Of a DNA stretch of 46,996 nt, positions 10,405 to 19,557 are shown in pieces. The notes below the pieces were generated by a model. That model was not told the origin of the DNA. It saw only the letters and a list, made by a program, of their open reading frames with translations, and did no database searches. The stretch is from the NCBI GenBank assembly GCA_023717525.1, contig JAMQPK010000041.1:1-46996 (forward strand). The letters are read 5' to 3'. This stretch comes from Vicinamibacterales bacterium. GTDB lineage: Bacteria > Acidobacteriota > Vicinamibacteria > Vicinamibacterales > JAMQPK01. The first letter of the stretch is position 1, and each line of letters starts with the position of its first letter. The translations under genes and the position numbers were made by a program.

Positions 10405-11063
10405 ATGCATCTGACGCCGCACGAAACTGACAAGCTTGCACTCCATCAAGCCGGATTTCTCGCGCAGAAAAGGCTGGCACGAGGTCTACGCCTCAACTAT
10501 CCGGAGGCTGTTGCGCTCATCAGCACGCAGGTACTGGAGTTCATCCGCGATGGCCGCACCGTTGCCGAGTTGATGGACCTCGGCCGGCAGCTGCTCGGCC
10601 GCGCCGACGTCATGGATCGCGTGCCCGAGATGATTATCGAGGTCCAGGTCGAAGGCACGTTTCCCGACGGCAGCAAGCTGGTGACGGTGCATCGCCCCAT
10701 CGACGCGGAGCTCGGCAATCTCGAGCTCGCGTTATATGGCAGCTTCCTTCCGGTCCCCAAACGCGCAGTGATTGCACAACCCGCGGCAGCGGTCCCTGGC
10801 GAATTCCTGATTCGAGAGGACGACATCGTCATCAACGCGGGACGCGACCCGATTCGGGTGATGGTGACCAATCGAGGCGATCGCCCCATTCAGGTCGGCA
10901 GCCACTACCACTTCGCGGACACGAACACGGCATTGGTGTTCGATAGGTCGTCGGCACAAAACAGGCGCCTGGACATTCCGGCAGGAACGGCCGTTCGATT
11001 TGAGCCAGGTGAAAGCAAGACGGTGTCGCTCATCGAGCGTGTGCCGACCAGGGAGGTGACGGC

Positions 11064-11067
<4 letters not shown>
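10405..11067 (+). CDS. ureAB: Fused urease gamma-beta subunit (UreA-UreB)
   Basis: This is the structural subunit that forms the outer part of the urease trimer around UreC. From the ATG at 10405 ([11 protein letters not shown], the canonical UreA start) it is 220 residues; an in-frame ATG at 10375 inside ureD is less likely. Residues 1-100 are the gamma subunit ([47 protein letters not shown]). A linker of about 25 residues leads to the beta subunit ([17 protein letters not shown], then [34 protein letters not shown]). Gamma-beta fusion is known in Helicobacter UreA. The beta part stops soon after VSLIERVP, so it lacks the usual AGHR..FGFRG..MGPL tail. Its stop overlaps the ureC start (ATGA). 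Confidence 0.92.
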
Positions 11068-12779
<1,712 letters not shown>

Positions 12780-12784
12780 TCACA

Positions 12785-12861
12785 TTTCACCACTGAGGGC
12801 ACAGAGGTGCGTTTTTCGAAAGCAGGTCTCGGTGTTTTCCCTCTGGGTCCTCTGTGGTAAA
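12785..12861. repeat. Inverted-repeat intergenic element between ureC and ureF
   Basis: Two 23-base arms (12785-12807 and 12839-12861) are near-perfect inverted copies, with about three mismatches and one extra base, around a 31-base loop. The arms contain CACAGAGG and CCTCTGTGG. From memory, elements of the ACCACAGAGG...CCTCTGTGGT kind are scattered between genes in several phyla; that link is not verified here. The element sits inside the urease transcription unit and could stabilise mRNA or attenuate transcription ahead of the accessory genes. It also explains the spurious upstream GTG start of ureF. Confidence 0.7.
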
Positions 12862-12867
12862 GAACGC

Positions 12868-13533
12868 ATGCAGATGAGCTCCATAGTCTGGCAATTGGTG
12901 GATTCGGGCTTTCCAGCCGGCGGGTTCGCCCATTCCGGAGGTCTCGAAGCGAGCGTCCACCACGGACGCGTCCGCGACGTCGCGGGCGTGCGCGAGTTCG
13001 CCCGCCAGACCGTCGCCCAGGCCGGGCGCGCGGCCCTGCCGCTGGTGAACACCGCTCACCGCAATTCGCGAGTAATCGGCGAGCTCGATGAGCTGTGCGA
13101 TGCGTTCCTGACCAACCCGGTTGCCAATCGCGCCAGCCGCGCGCAAGGCCGCGCACTGCTTACTAGCACGGCGCGATCGTTTCACCACGCCGGTCTCGAC
13201 TCGCTCGAGGTTCGGGTGCGGCGCGAGCCGTTGCGAGGTCACTACGCGCCCATCTTCGGCGCGGTACTGAAGCTGCTCGGCGTCGATCTCGTCGACACAC
13301 AACGGCTGTTTCTCTTCATCGCCGGCCGCGGCGTCGGATCCGCTGCCGTTCGGTTGGGCCTCATCGGTGTCTATGAAGCACAGGAGCTGCAGGCAACGCT
13401 CGGAGACGACGTCGACTTCGTCATCGAAACGTGCAGCGGCCTCGAACCGTCCGACATCTCACAAACGGCGCCTTTGATCGATCTGTGCCAATCGACGCAC
13501 GATCGCCTCTACTCGCGCCTGTTTCAGTCATAA
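12868..13533 (+). CDS. ureF: Urease accessory protein UreF
   Basis: UreF acts with UreD and UreG as the gatekeeper of GTP hydrolysis during nickel insertion into urease. Family landmarks are [23 protein letters not shown] near the N-terminus, the [17 protein letters not shown] segment and the C-terminal [14 protein letters not shown]. From ATG 12868 the protein is 221 residues; ATG 12874 is equally possible. The frame can be extended to GTG 12832, but that codon lies in the loop of the inverted-repeat element and would add a non-family N-terminus, so it was not used. It is followed 26 bases later by ureG. Confidence 0.92.
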   Translation: MQMSSIVWQLVDSGFPAGGFAHSGGLEASVHHGRVRDVAGVREFARQTVAQAGRAALPLVNTAHRNSRVIGELDELCDAFLTNPVANRASRAQGRALLTSTARSFHHAGLDSLEVRVRREPLRGHYAPIFGAVLKLLGVDLVDTQRLFLFIAGRGVGSAAVRLGLIGVYEAQELQATLGDDVDFVIETCSGLEPSDISQTAPLIDLCQSTHDRLYSRLFQS

Positions 13534-13547
13534 CCATTTTTGTCACA

Positions 13548-13558
13548 GGGTCAGACCC
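13548..13558. repeat. Short palindrome GGGTC-A-GACCC before ureG
   Basis: A perfect 5-base inverted repeat with one central base sits in the 26-base gap between ureF and ureG, ending 1 base before the ureG ATG. It covers the place where a ribosome binding site would be. A related sequence lies at 29574-29586 in the opposite orientation. Confidence 0.5.
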
Positions 13559-13559
13559 C

Positions 13560-14273
13560 ATGAAACCAGTCTTCCATCACTCCTCGACACCGCACGACCA
13601 CGACGATCCCATGCACCCGGGCGTGTTCAGCCAGCGTCCCGGCTCGAGACGCCGGGACTTCCGCGCACGCTCGTACACCGTCGGAATTGGCGGGCCGGTC
13701 GGCAGTGGCAAGACCGCGCTGCTGCTCGCGCTGTGCAGGCGGCTTCGCGATCGCTACCAGCTTGGAGTAGTTACGAATGACATCTTCACGAAGGAGGACG
13801 CAGAGTTCCTGATGCGGAATCAGGCGCTGCCCGCCGAGCGCATTCGCGCCGTCGAGACAGGGGGCTGTCCGCACACGGCGATTCGCGACGACATCAGCCC
13901 CAACCTGGTGGCGCTTGAGAACTTGATGGACTCGCTGAGCCCCGAACTGCTGTTCGTCGAGAGCGGCGGCGACAACCTCGCGGCGCAGTTCAGCCGCGAC
14001 CTGGCCGATTTCACGATCTACGTCATCGACGTGTCGGGAGGCGACAAGATTCCCCGCAAGGGCGGACCAGGCATCACACAGTCCGATCTCCTCATCATCA
14101 ACAAGACGGATCTCGCACCGCTCGTGGGCGCCGACCTTGGGGTGATGGATCGCGATGCGCGCAGGATGCGCGGCGAGGGACCGTTCATCTTCACGCAAGT
14201 CACCAACGGCGTCGGGGTCGACGAGGTGGTCGCGCAGGTGACGGGCGCGTGGCAGAAGGCCGTGTCGGCGTAG
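13560..14273 (+). CDS. ureG: Urease accessory GTPase UreG
   Basis: UreG is the SIMIBI-class GTPase that carries nickel to the UreD-UreF-apourease complex. From ATG 13560 it has 237 residues. The N-terminus is His-rich (six His in the first 20 residues: HH, HDH, MHP), a nickel-binding feature found in UreG proteins of organisms that lack or supplement UreE. The P-loop GPVGSGKT is at 45-52, the nickel-binding Cys-Pro-His motif at 103-105 ([13 protein letters not shown]), then [27 protein letters not shown] and the base-specificity motif NKTDL. An in-frame extension upstream to 13431 overlaps ureF and is rejected. No clear Shine-Dalgarno is present; the palindrome occupies that position. The stop is 4 bases from the convergent cupin gene. 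Confidence 0.95.
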   Translation: MKPVFHHSSTPHDHDDPMHPGVFSQRPGSRRRDFRARSYTVGIGGPVGSGKTALLLALCRRLRDRYQLGVVTNDIFTKEDAEFLMRNQALPAERIRAVETGGCPHTAIRDDISPNLVALENLMDSLSPELLFVESGGDNLAAQFSRDLADFTIYVIDVSGGDKIPRKGGPGITQSDLLIINKTDLAPLVGADLGVMDRDARRMRGEGPFIFTQVTNGVGVDEVVAQVTGAWQKAVSA

Positions 14274-14277
14274 CCGT

Positions 14278-15099
14278 TTACTTCGGACCAGCGCAGGGCG
14301 GACCCGACAATACGGAGATCACGATCAGAGGGTTCCGCCCCGATGGCAACAGCGCGTGGCCGATGGTGTGCGGGACGAGGCTGAAGGTGCCAGCCGTCAC
14401 ACGTTGGTCCGCTGTTCCGATGCGAAGCGTGCCTTCTCCAGCGACCACGTAGATCCACTCATCGGCATCGTCGTGCGTGTGATTCAGCCAGGCTTCACGA
14501 AGCTGATGCAGCGTCGCCGTCGCGGTTGGCGTACAGCCGAGGTCCGACTCCTTGCGGGGATCGCGGCCAATGAAGTTCTTCTCGAGAAATGCAGGTATCG
14601 CTGTCACCTTCGGCTCGCCAGGCGGGGGCAAGGCCTTCGTGGAGGGCTCCGGGGCGGCCGGTTTCATCGGTTCGGGCGCCTTCGCCGCCAGTGGCGCGGG
14701 ACTCAACGACACATCGACCGCCAGCGACTCGCCAGCGCGCACCGTCACATCGCGTTCGAGCGTAATCGAGCCTGTGCGTGCGAAACGAACCCGATACGTC
14801 CCTGCCCGCATATTCGCAAACCGCAGCGATCCATCTGAACCCGTGACTCCATCCCGTGCCACAGGCGACTGTGTCGTCACCTGCACCTCCGGGAGCGGGG
14901 CACCAAGGGCGTCAGTCAGCTGAAATGAGAGCGTCGTCGCAGCGGGACGAGCTGCCGGACGAGGTGTCGCGGGCGGTTGCCCGGCGGGCCTCGGCGCAGC
15001 CGGCGCCTGTGCCGGTGGTGTCTGGGCGGGCGGCGTCTGGGCCGCCAGCGCGACTGAAAGGGCGAGGCCGAGAGCAGGAACGAAGATCAATCGGAGCAT
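14278..15099 (-). CDS. Exported carboxypeptidase-regulatory-like and cupin domain protein
   Basis: A 273-residue exported protein with two recognisable modules. A signal peptide (MLRLIFVPALGLALSVALAAQ) is followed by a Pro/Ala-rich linker of about 30 residues. A carboxypeptidase-regulatory-like beta-sandwich comes next (LSFQLTDALGAPLPEVQV, DGSLRFANMRAGTYRVRF). After a second Pro/Ala linker there is a cupin_2 barrel (LNHTHDDADEWIYVVAGEGTLRIG, then VPHTIGHALLPSG) with the His, His and Glu of cupin motif 1. No enzyme activity can be named; a metal or small-ligand sensor/binding role is possible. It is the last gene of a minus-strand operon with two NHL propeller genes, starting 26 bases after the second. 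Confidence 0.75.
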   Translation of the reverse strand: MLRLIFVPALGLALSVALAAQTPPAQTPPAQAPAAPRPAGQPPATPRPAARPAATTLSFQLTDALGAPLPEVQVTTQSPVARDGVTGSDGSLRFANMRAGTYRVRFARTGSITLERDVTVRAGESLAVDVSLSPAPLAAKAPEPMKPAAPEPSTKALPPPGEPKVTAIPAFLEKNFIGRDPRKESDLGCTPTATATLHQLREAWLNHTHDDADEWIYVVAGEGTLRIGTADQRVTAGTFSLVPHTIGHALLPSGRNPLIVISVLSGPPCAGPK

Positions 15100-15125
15100 G
15101 GAGTCAGTTTAGCCCAGCCCGACGT

Positions 15126-16337
15126 CTACTTCGATGCGCGGAGCGTCAGCTTCTGCACTCGCCAATTGCTCAATTCGCCGACGAGCAGCTCGTTCGGGAC
15201 GCGGCAATCAATCGAGTTGACCAGACCGAACTGCTTCACTTGCTTTCCCGCGCTGCCGAGCTTGCCGAGCACCTTGCCAGTCAGATCCACTTTGTAAATC
15301 GCCGCGTCTTCCATGCCGTCCTCGTCGCCTGTGTGCGCGACGTAGAGCACCTGGTTCGGCGCGGGCGTAATGCAAAGGGCCGTCGGCGTACCAACGTTCA
15401 GAAACTGTGTCTTGAACGTGCCGTTGCCGTCGAACACCTGAATCCGTCTATTGCCTTCGTCGGCGACGTACACGTTGCCCTGCGCATCGACGGCGATGCC
15501 ATGGACGATGTTGAACTGGCCAGGGGCGGTGCCGCGCGACCCCCACATCCGGCTGAATTTGCCGGTCGGCTCGTACTTCGCCACTCTCGCGTTGCCGTAG
15601 CCATCGGCGACGTAGATGTTTCCCTGGGCGTCGAACGCCACGTCAGTCGGCCGGTTGAAGCTCTCGCCGGGCTGTCCGGCACCTGGCAATGGTCCGGCTG
15701 GGGCGCCCGGCGCGCCTGCTCCGCGTCCGCCACCGGCTGGCGCTACCGCCGCACCACCGCCACGCCCGCCGCCGCCCCCACCGTCTTCGCCACCGCCGCC
15801 GCCCCGCGCGGGAGCCGGTGTCGCAGGTGCCGTCTGTACGACCGGCACGCCCTCGGGAAGCGGGCTCAACGGAGCATTCGGCACGGTCAGCGCCTCGGGC
15901 TTACGGCTAAGGATCATCTGAATGCGCCCGTTTGCATCGAACTTCACCACTTGCGTCGAGAACTGATCGACGATCCACACGTTATCCTGCGCATCCACGC
16001 GCAGCTGCTGCGCCTGCAGCAGGCCATAGGCGCCGTTGCCGATCTCGCGTGTAAACTTCCCGGTCTTGTCGAACTGGAAAATGCGCGAGCCGCCATGGGC
16101 AACAGCACGCGACGTGCCGATCGTGATGGACGCGTTGCCAGTGCGCGTGTAAACGAAGATGTCGCCCTTCGAGTTCTGGGCCACGCCGGCCACTTCGCCG
16201 AAGTGGATGCCGTCCGGCGTCTTCAGGAGATCGGCAACCGAATCGAATTGAATCTCAGGAATCACCAACTGCGCCGACAGCACTCCGCCCGCGACAGCGA
16301 CAGCTGCAGCAATCAACCAGATGAGATGGCGTTTCAT
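15126..16337 (-). CDS. Exported NHL-repeat six-bladed beta-propeller protein with Gly-rich insert
   Basis: A 403-residue secreted propeller. The signal peptide (MKRHLIWLIAAAVAVAGGVLSAQ) precedes NHL-type blades with the repeated cores GDIFVYTRTG, DNVWIVDQFS, GNIYVADGYGNARV, GNVYVADEGNRRIQVFD and a final blade ending NWRVQKLTL. Between blades 2 and 3 lies a low-complexity insert of Gly, Ala and Pro (about residues 165-235). The fold matches NHL/peptidyl-alpha-hydroxyglycine lyase-like proteins, but no catalytic set can be confirmed. It follows the first NHL gene by 13 bases with a GGGGA-type ribosome binding site. Its closest relative in the window is the NHL protein at 45347-46450, which has a similar insert at the same place. 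Confidence 0.78.
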   Translation of the reverse strand: MKRHLIWLIAAAVAVAGGVLSAQLVIPEIQFDSVADLLKTPDGIHFGEVAGVAQNSKGDIFVYTRTGNASITIGTSRAVAHGGSRIFQFDKTGKFTREIGNGAYGLLQAQQLRVDAQDNVWIVDQFSTQVVKFDANGRIQMILSRKPEALTVPNAPLSPLPEGVPVVQTAPATPAPARGGGGGEDGGGGGGRGGGAAVAPAGGGRGAGAPGAPAGPLPGAGQPGESFNRPTDVAFDAQGNIYVADGYGNARVAKYEPTGKFSRMWGSRGTAPGQFNIVHGIAVDAQGNVYVADEGNRRIQVFDGNGTFKTQFLNVGTPTALCITPAPNQVLYVAHTGDEDGMEDAAIYKVDLTGKVLGKLGSAGKQVKQFGLVNSIDCRVPNELLVGELSNWRVQKLTLRASK

Positions 16338-16350
16338 TGACCGTCCCCTT

Positions 16351-17403
16351 TTATCGCGCCGCCGACGTGGGCGTCGCGGCCTTCTGTGGAGTTAAGATGA
16401 TTTTCTGGGCGCGCCACGCGGAGATCTCCGACACGAACAGCTCGTTCGGATTCCGGCAATCGATCTCGTGCACGGTGCTGAACTCGCCCAGACCCTTGCC
16501 CGCCTTGCCGAACTTCCCGATGATCGTGCCGTCGAGTTCCATCTTATAGATCTCGCCGGTGATGTCCCAGGAGGACGCCGGGGTGTTGCTGTCGGGATTC
16601 GAGTTCGACGCGAACAAGTACTGATGCGGGCCCGGGGAAATGCAGACGGCCCACGGATTTCCGACGTTGTCGTAGATCGCGCGCAGCACGAGGTCGTTGT
16701 CGAATACCTGGATGCGCTGATTGCCGCGATCGGCGACATAGACGTTGCCCTGCGCGTCCGACGCGATCGAATGCGGGGTGTTCATCTGGCTCGGTGCCGA
16801 TCCGCGATCGCCGCCCACCGACTTCAGAAACCGGCCGTTCTTGTCGTATTTCACGGTGCGAGAGTTCACATAGCCGTCGGCGATGAAGATGTTGCCCTGC
16901 GCGTCCCACGTAACGTCGGTCGGACGTCCGAACTTGTACTTCTCCGGAGGCGGGGCCGGCAGGCGACTGTCGAACGCTCCGGCCACTGGTTCCGGGCGGC
17001 GGCCGAGCACCATGGTCACGCGCCCTTCGGGGTTGAACTTGATGACCATGTTCGTCCCCTCGTCCACGAGCCAGACGTTGTCTTGGGCATCGACTCGCAC
17101 CTGGTGGGCGAATTCCGAGCCGTAGTTGTTGACGCCCCACTCCTTCACAAAGGCGCCGGTCTGGTCGAACTCGAACAGGCGCGTGTCACCGCTGCGGTGA
17201 TACACAAACACATGCCCCTTCGAGTTGGTCGCGATACCGATACCCTCACCGAAATACAGGTCCGGCGGCAGCTTGAAAAAGTTCGGCACGGAGGTGTGGG
17301 GAATAATCGGAACGTTCTCGGCCTTCGCCTTGTTCTGGGCCGCCAGTTGCGTCGCTGCCAGCGACACGAGGGCCACGACGCACAGACTCACACTTCGCCT
17401 CAT
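16351..17403 (-). CDS. Exported NHL-repeat six-bladed beta-propeller protein
   Basis: First gene of a minus-strand operon with a second NHL gene and the cupin gene. The 350-residue product has a signal peptide (MRRSVSLCVVALVSLAATQLAAQ) and NHL blades (GHVFVYHRSGDTRLFEFD, DNVWLVDEGTNMVIKF, GNIFIADGYVNSRTVKYD, GNVYVADRGNQRIQVFD). It ends with the blade NELFVSEISAWRAQKIIL and lacks the Gly-rich insert of its downstream partner. A strong ribosome binding site (GGGAGG, 4 bases before the ATG) supports the start. Blade order and the C-terminal EI..WRA.K motif match the truncated protein at the right edge of the window, so the tandem pair is present twice. Ligand or enzyme role is unknown. Confidence 0.78.
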   Translation of the reverse strand: MRRSVSLCVVALVSLAATQLAAQNKAKAENVPIIPHTSVPNFFKLPPDLYFGEGIGIATNSKGHVFVYHRSGDTRLFEFDQTGAFVKEWGVNNYGSEFAHQVRVDAQDNVWLVDEGTNMVIKFNPEGRVTMVLGRRPEPVAGAFDSRLPAPPPEKYKFGRPTDVTWDAQGNIFIADGYVNSRTVKYDKNGRFLKSVGGDRGSAPSQMNTPHSIASDAQGNVYVADRGNQRIQVFDNDLVLRAIYDNVGNPWAVCISPGPHQYLFASNSNPDSNTPASSWDITGEIYKMELDGTIIGKFGKAGKGLGEFSTVHEIDCRNPNELFVSEISAWRAQKIILTPQKAATPTSAAR

Positions 17404-17440
17404 ACAGCCTCCCAGGAAGGTGGGGTGAATTCGGAAATCT

Positions 17441-17460
17441 ATACCTTATATGTAGGATAT
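17441..17460. promoter_or_regulatory. AT-rich imperfect dyad upstream of the ABC exporter
   Basis: A 20-base AT-rich block (ATACCTTATATGTAGGATAT) in an otherwise GC-rich sequence matches its own reverse complement at 14 of 20 positions. It lies between the divergent NHL and ABC ATPase genes, ending 18 bases before the ATPase ATG. It may contain a -10 element and a repressor site, but no known operator is matched with confidence. Confidence 0.3.
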
Positions 17461-17478
17461 TCAAGGAGAGACGGCACG

Positions 17479-18228
17479 ATGCTCGAAGCGACGCACCTTC
17501 GCAAGGCCTTCGGCGCACTGGTGGCCGTGGACGACGTTTCACTTCGGCTCGAAGCAGGCCAGATCGTGGGGCTGCTGGGGCCGAACGGCGCCGGCAAGAC
17601 CACGACCGTCTCCATCATTGCCGGTCTCATCACTCCCGACCGTGGAGAAGTGCTGATCAACGGCCGGGCGCGGACGGGCGACGCTGATCCGCTCAAGCGG
17701 AAGGTCGGCCTGGTTCCACAGGATCTTGCCCTCTACGAAGAGTTGTCGGCCCGCGACAACCTGCGCTTTTTCGGAGCGCTCTACGGTCTTGCCGGCGTCG
17801 AGCTCAACGGTGCCATGACGTCCGCCCTCCACATCGTCGGACTGGCCGAACGGGCGAACGACCGCGTGAAAACGTTCAGCGGCGGCATGAAGCGACGGCT
17901 GAATCTCGCCGCCGGGTTGCTTCACGACCCAGATGTGCTGCTCCTCGACGAGCCAACCGTCGGCGTCGATCCCCAGAGCCGGAACGCCATCTTTGACAAT
18001 CTCGAGGAGCTGCGGCGCCAGGGCAAGGCCCTGCTGTACACCACGCACTACATGGAAGAAGTCGAGCGGCTCGCCGATCGTGTCGTCATCATCGACAACG
18101 GGAAAGTGATCGCCAACGACACGCTCGCCGGCCTTGGACGCCTGCTACCAGCTCCCGCGGCGCCCGGCGAGCGCGTCACCCTTGAATCGGTGTTCCTGAC
18201 GCTCACGGGAAGGAGCTTGCGCGACTGA
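17479..18228 (+). CDS. ABC exporter ATP-binding protein (ABC-2 type, CcmA-like)
   Basis: The ATPase of a two-component efflux system, 249 residues from ATG 17479. AAGGAGAG lies 8 bases upstream and fixes the start; the frame stays open about 1 kb further upstream, but only antisense to the NHL gene. Walker A GPNGAGKT is at 34-41, the signature FSGGMKRR near 133-140, Walker [12 protein letters not shown] near 154-164, and the switch His in [16 protein letters not shown]. The sequence resembles DrrA/CcmA-type exporters of antibiotics, lipids or polysaccharides. The stop overlaps the permease start (TGATG). Substrate unknown. Confidence 0.92.
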   Translation: MLEATHLRKAFGALVAVDDVSLRLEAGQIVGLLGPNGAGKTTTVSIIAGLITPDRGEVLINGRARTGDADPLKRKVGLVPQDLALYEELSARDNLRFFGALYGLAGVELNGAMTSALHIVGLAERANDRVKTFSGGMKRRLNLAAGLLHDPDVLLLDEPTVGVDPQSRNAIFDNLEELRRQGKALLYTTHYMEEVERLADRVVIIDNGKVIANDTLAGLGRLLPAPAAPGERVTLESVFLTLTGRSLRD

Positions 18229-19514
18229 TGGAACTCATTGCCCTTCTGGCTATCATCAAAAAGGACCTGCAGCTGTTCTTCAGTGATCGTCGGGCCGTCG
18301 TGATGGCGTTTGTGATGCCGATTACGATTGCGTCGTTCTTCGGGCTGGTCTTCACCCCGCGATCGCCGGATGAGGTCGCGAAAATCTCTGCGGTCGTCGT
18401 TGACGAGGACAACAGCGCAGTGTCGCGACAGATTCTGTCGGGCCTGACGACGGACAAGAATCTGTCCATCCGCGCTGTTACGGCGGAGCAGGCGCGCGAT
18501 GTAGTGCGCCGGGGCGACGCCGCGGTGGGCATCATCATCCAGCGCGGGTTCGGCGATGCCGCCGGGCGCGCATTCTTCCGCGGAACGGACAAGCCCGAGC
18601 TCGATCTGCTCTACGACCCGTCGCACAACGCCGAGCTCGCCATGGTGCGTGGCCTGCTGACGCAGCACGTGATGGAATCTGTCAGCCGCGAGATGTTCGG
18701 CGGACAGCGAGGGCAGCAACTGATCGATGAAACCCTGTCGCAGCTCGATGCCGCGCAGATGTCCGGCGATCAGAAGCAGCTGCTACGCGAGATGTTGACC
18801 TCCGTCCGCAAGTTCAACGCGGGCACCGGCGGTTCGGCGACCGCGCGACCCCCAGGCGTCACGATGCCGTATTCGGTCCGCGAGGAGGCTGTCACCGCTC
18901 GCGGAAAGACCCCTTACAACGGCATGGCGCACGCGTTTGCCGGCATGGGCGTGCAGTTCATCCTCTTCGCCGCGCTCAACTTCGGCGTCGAGAAGCTGCT
19001 CGAGCGGCAACGCGGGTTGTTCAGGCGCTTTCGGAGCGCCCCGGTATCGAGGCTGACGCTGCTCGCCGGACAGATGGCCAGCTCCACCGCGATCGGCGCG
19101 ATGGTGCTCGTGGCATCGTTTGGCTTCTCGATGCTGATCTGGCGCGTGCGGATCGAAGGCAGCGTGGCCGGGTTCGTCGCGATCTCGCTTGCCTGCGCGC
19201 TGATGGCCGCTTCCTACGGCTTGCTGATCGCGTCGCTTGGGAAGACGCCGAACGGGGCGCGTGCCGCGGCAATTCCCGCAACGCTGCTCATGGTCATGCT
19301 GGGTGGCGCATGGGTGCCGACGTTCATCTTTCCCGCATGGCTTCAGCGGGTCACGGTCGTCATCCCAACGCGGTGGGCGGTCGACGGATTCGACGCGATG
19401 ACCTGGCGCGGCCTTGGCTTCGGCGACGCACTGATGCCCGTGCTCGTGCTCCTGGGATTTGCGGCCGCCTTTCTTGCGCTGGCGGTGGCGCGGTTCAGGT
19501 GGGAGGACGTGTGA
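18228..19514 (+). CDS. ABC-2 family transporter permease
   Basis: The membrane component that pairs with the preceding ATPase; 428 residues. It starts with a cytoplasmic stretch, then TM1 (VVMAFVMPITIASFFGLVF). A large extracytoplasmic domain of about 200 residues follows (VVDEDNSAVSRQIL to YNGMAHAFAGMGVQF), then five more hydrophobic segments, among them QFILFAALNFGV, ASSTAIGAMVLVASFGFSMLIW, LACALMAASYGLLIASLG, LLMVMLGGAWVPTFIFP and LMPVLVLLGFAAAFLALAVA. This is the ABC2_membrane_3 layout (YhhJ/DrrB-like). The motif GGAWVP before the last loop is typical. The start overlaps the ATPase stop by one base. The stop codon lies inside the left arm of the hairpin shared with the convergent peptidase gene. 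Confidence 0.9.
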   Translation: MELIALLAIIKKDLQLFFSDRRAVVMAFVMPITIASFFGLVFTPRSPDEVAKISAVVVDEDNSAVSRQILSGLTTDKNLSIRAVTAEQARDVVRRGDAAVGIIIQRGFGDAAGRAFFRGTDKPELDLLYDPSHNAELAMVRGLLTQHVMESVSREMFGGQRGQQLIDETLSQLDAAQMSGDQKQLLREMLTSVRKFNAGTGGSATARPPGVTMPYSVREEAVTARGKTPYNGMAHAFAGMGVQFILFAALNFGVEKLLERQRGLFRRFRSAPVSRLTLLAGQMASSTAIGAMVLVASFGFSMLIWRVRIEGSVAGFVAISLACALMAASYGLLIASLGKTPNGARAAAIPATLLMVMLGGAWVPTFIFPAWLQRVTVVIPTRWAVDGFDAMTWRGLGFGDALMPVLVLLGFAAAFLALAVARFRWEDV

Positions 19515-19557
19515 AATCTGAAATTTCAAATTTCAAATTTCAAATTTTCAGATTCAC
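19511..19557. terminator. Heptamer-containing hairpin between convergent genes (likely bidirectional terminator)
   Basis: The left arm (GTGAAATCTGAAA, 19511-19523) and right arm (TTTTCAGATTCAC, 19545-19557) are inverted copies with a one-base bulge. Between them are three exact copies of the heptamer TTTCAAA (19524-19544). Stop codons of both convergent genes lie in the arms (19512-19514 and 19554-19556). The A/T-rich flanks on both strands suit a bidirectional terminator. Confidence 0.6.

Noticed and set aside
12832-12867. An extended ureF start at GTG 12832
   Set aside because: The extra codons lie in the inverted-repeat element and encode a sequence absent from UreF proteins; ATG 12868 or 12874 fits the family.
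14856-16340. A 494-codon plus-strand open frame opposite the NHL and cupin genes
   Set aside because: Composition is Arg- and His-rich without fold motifs, while the minus strand encodes a signal peptide and NHL blades. It is a codon shadow.
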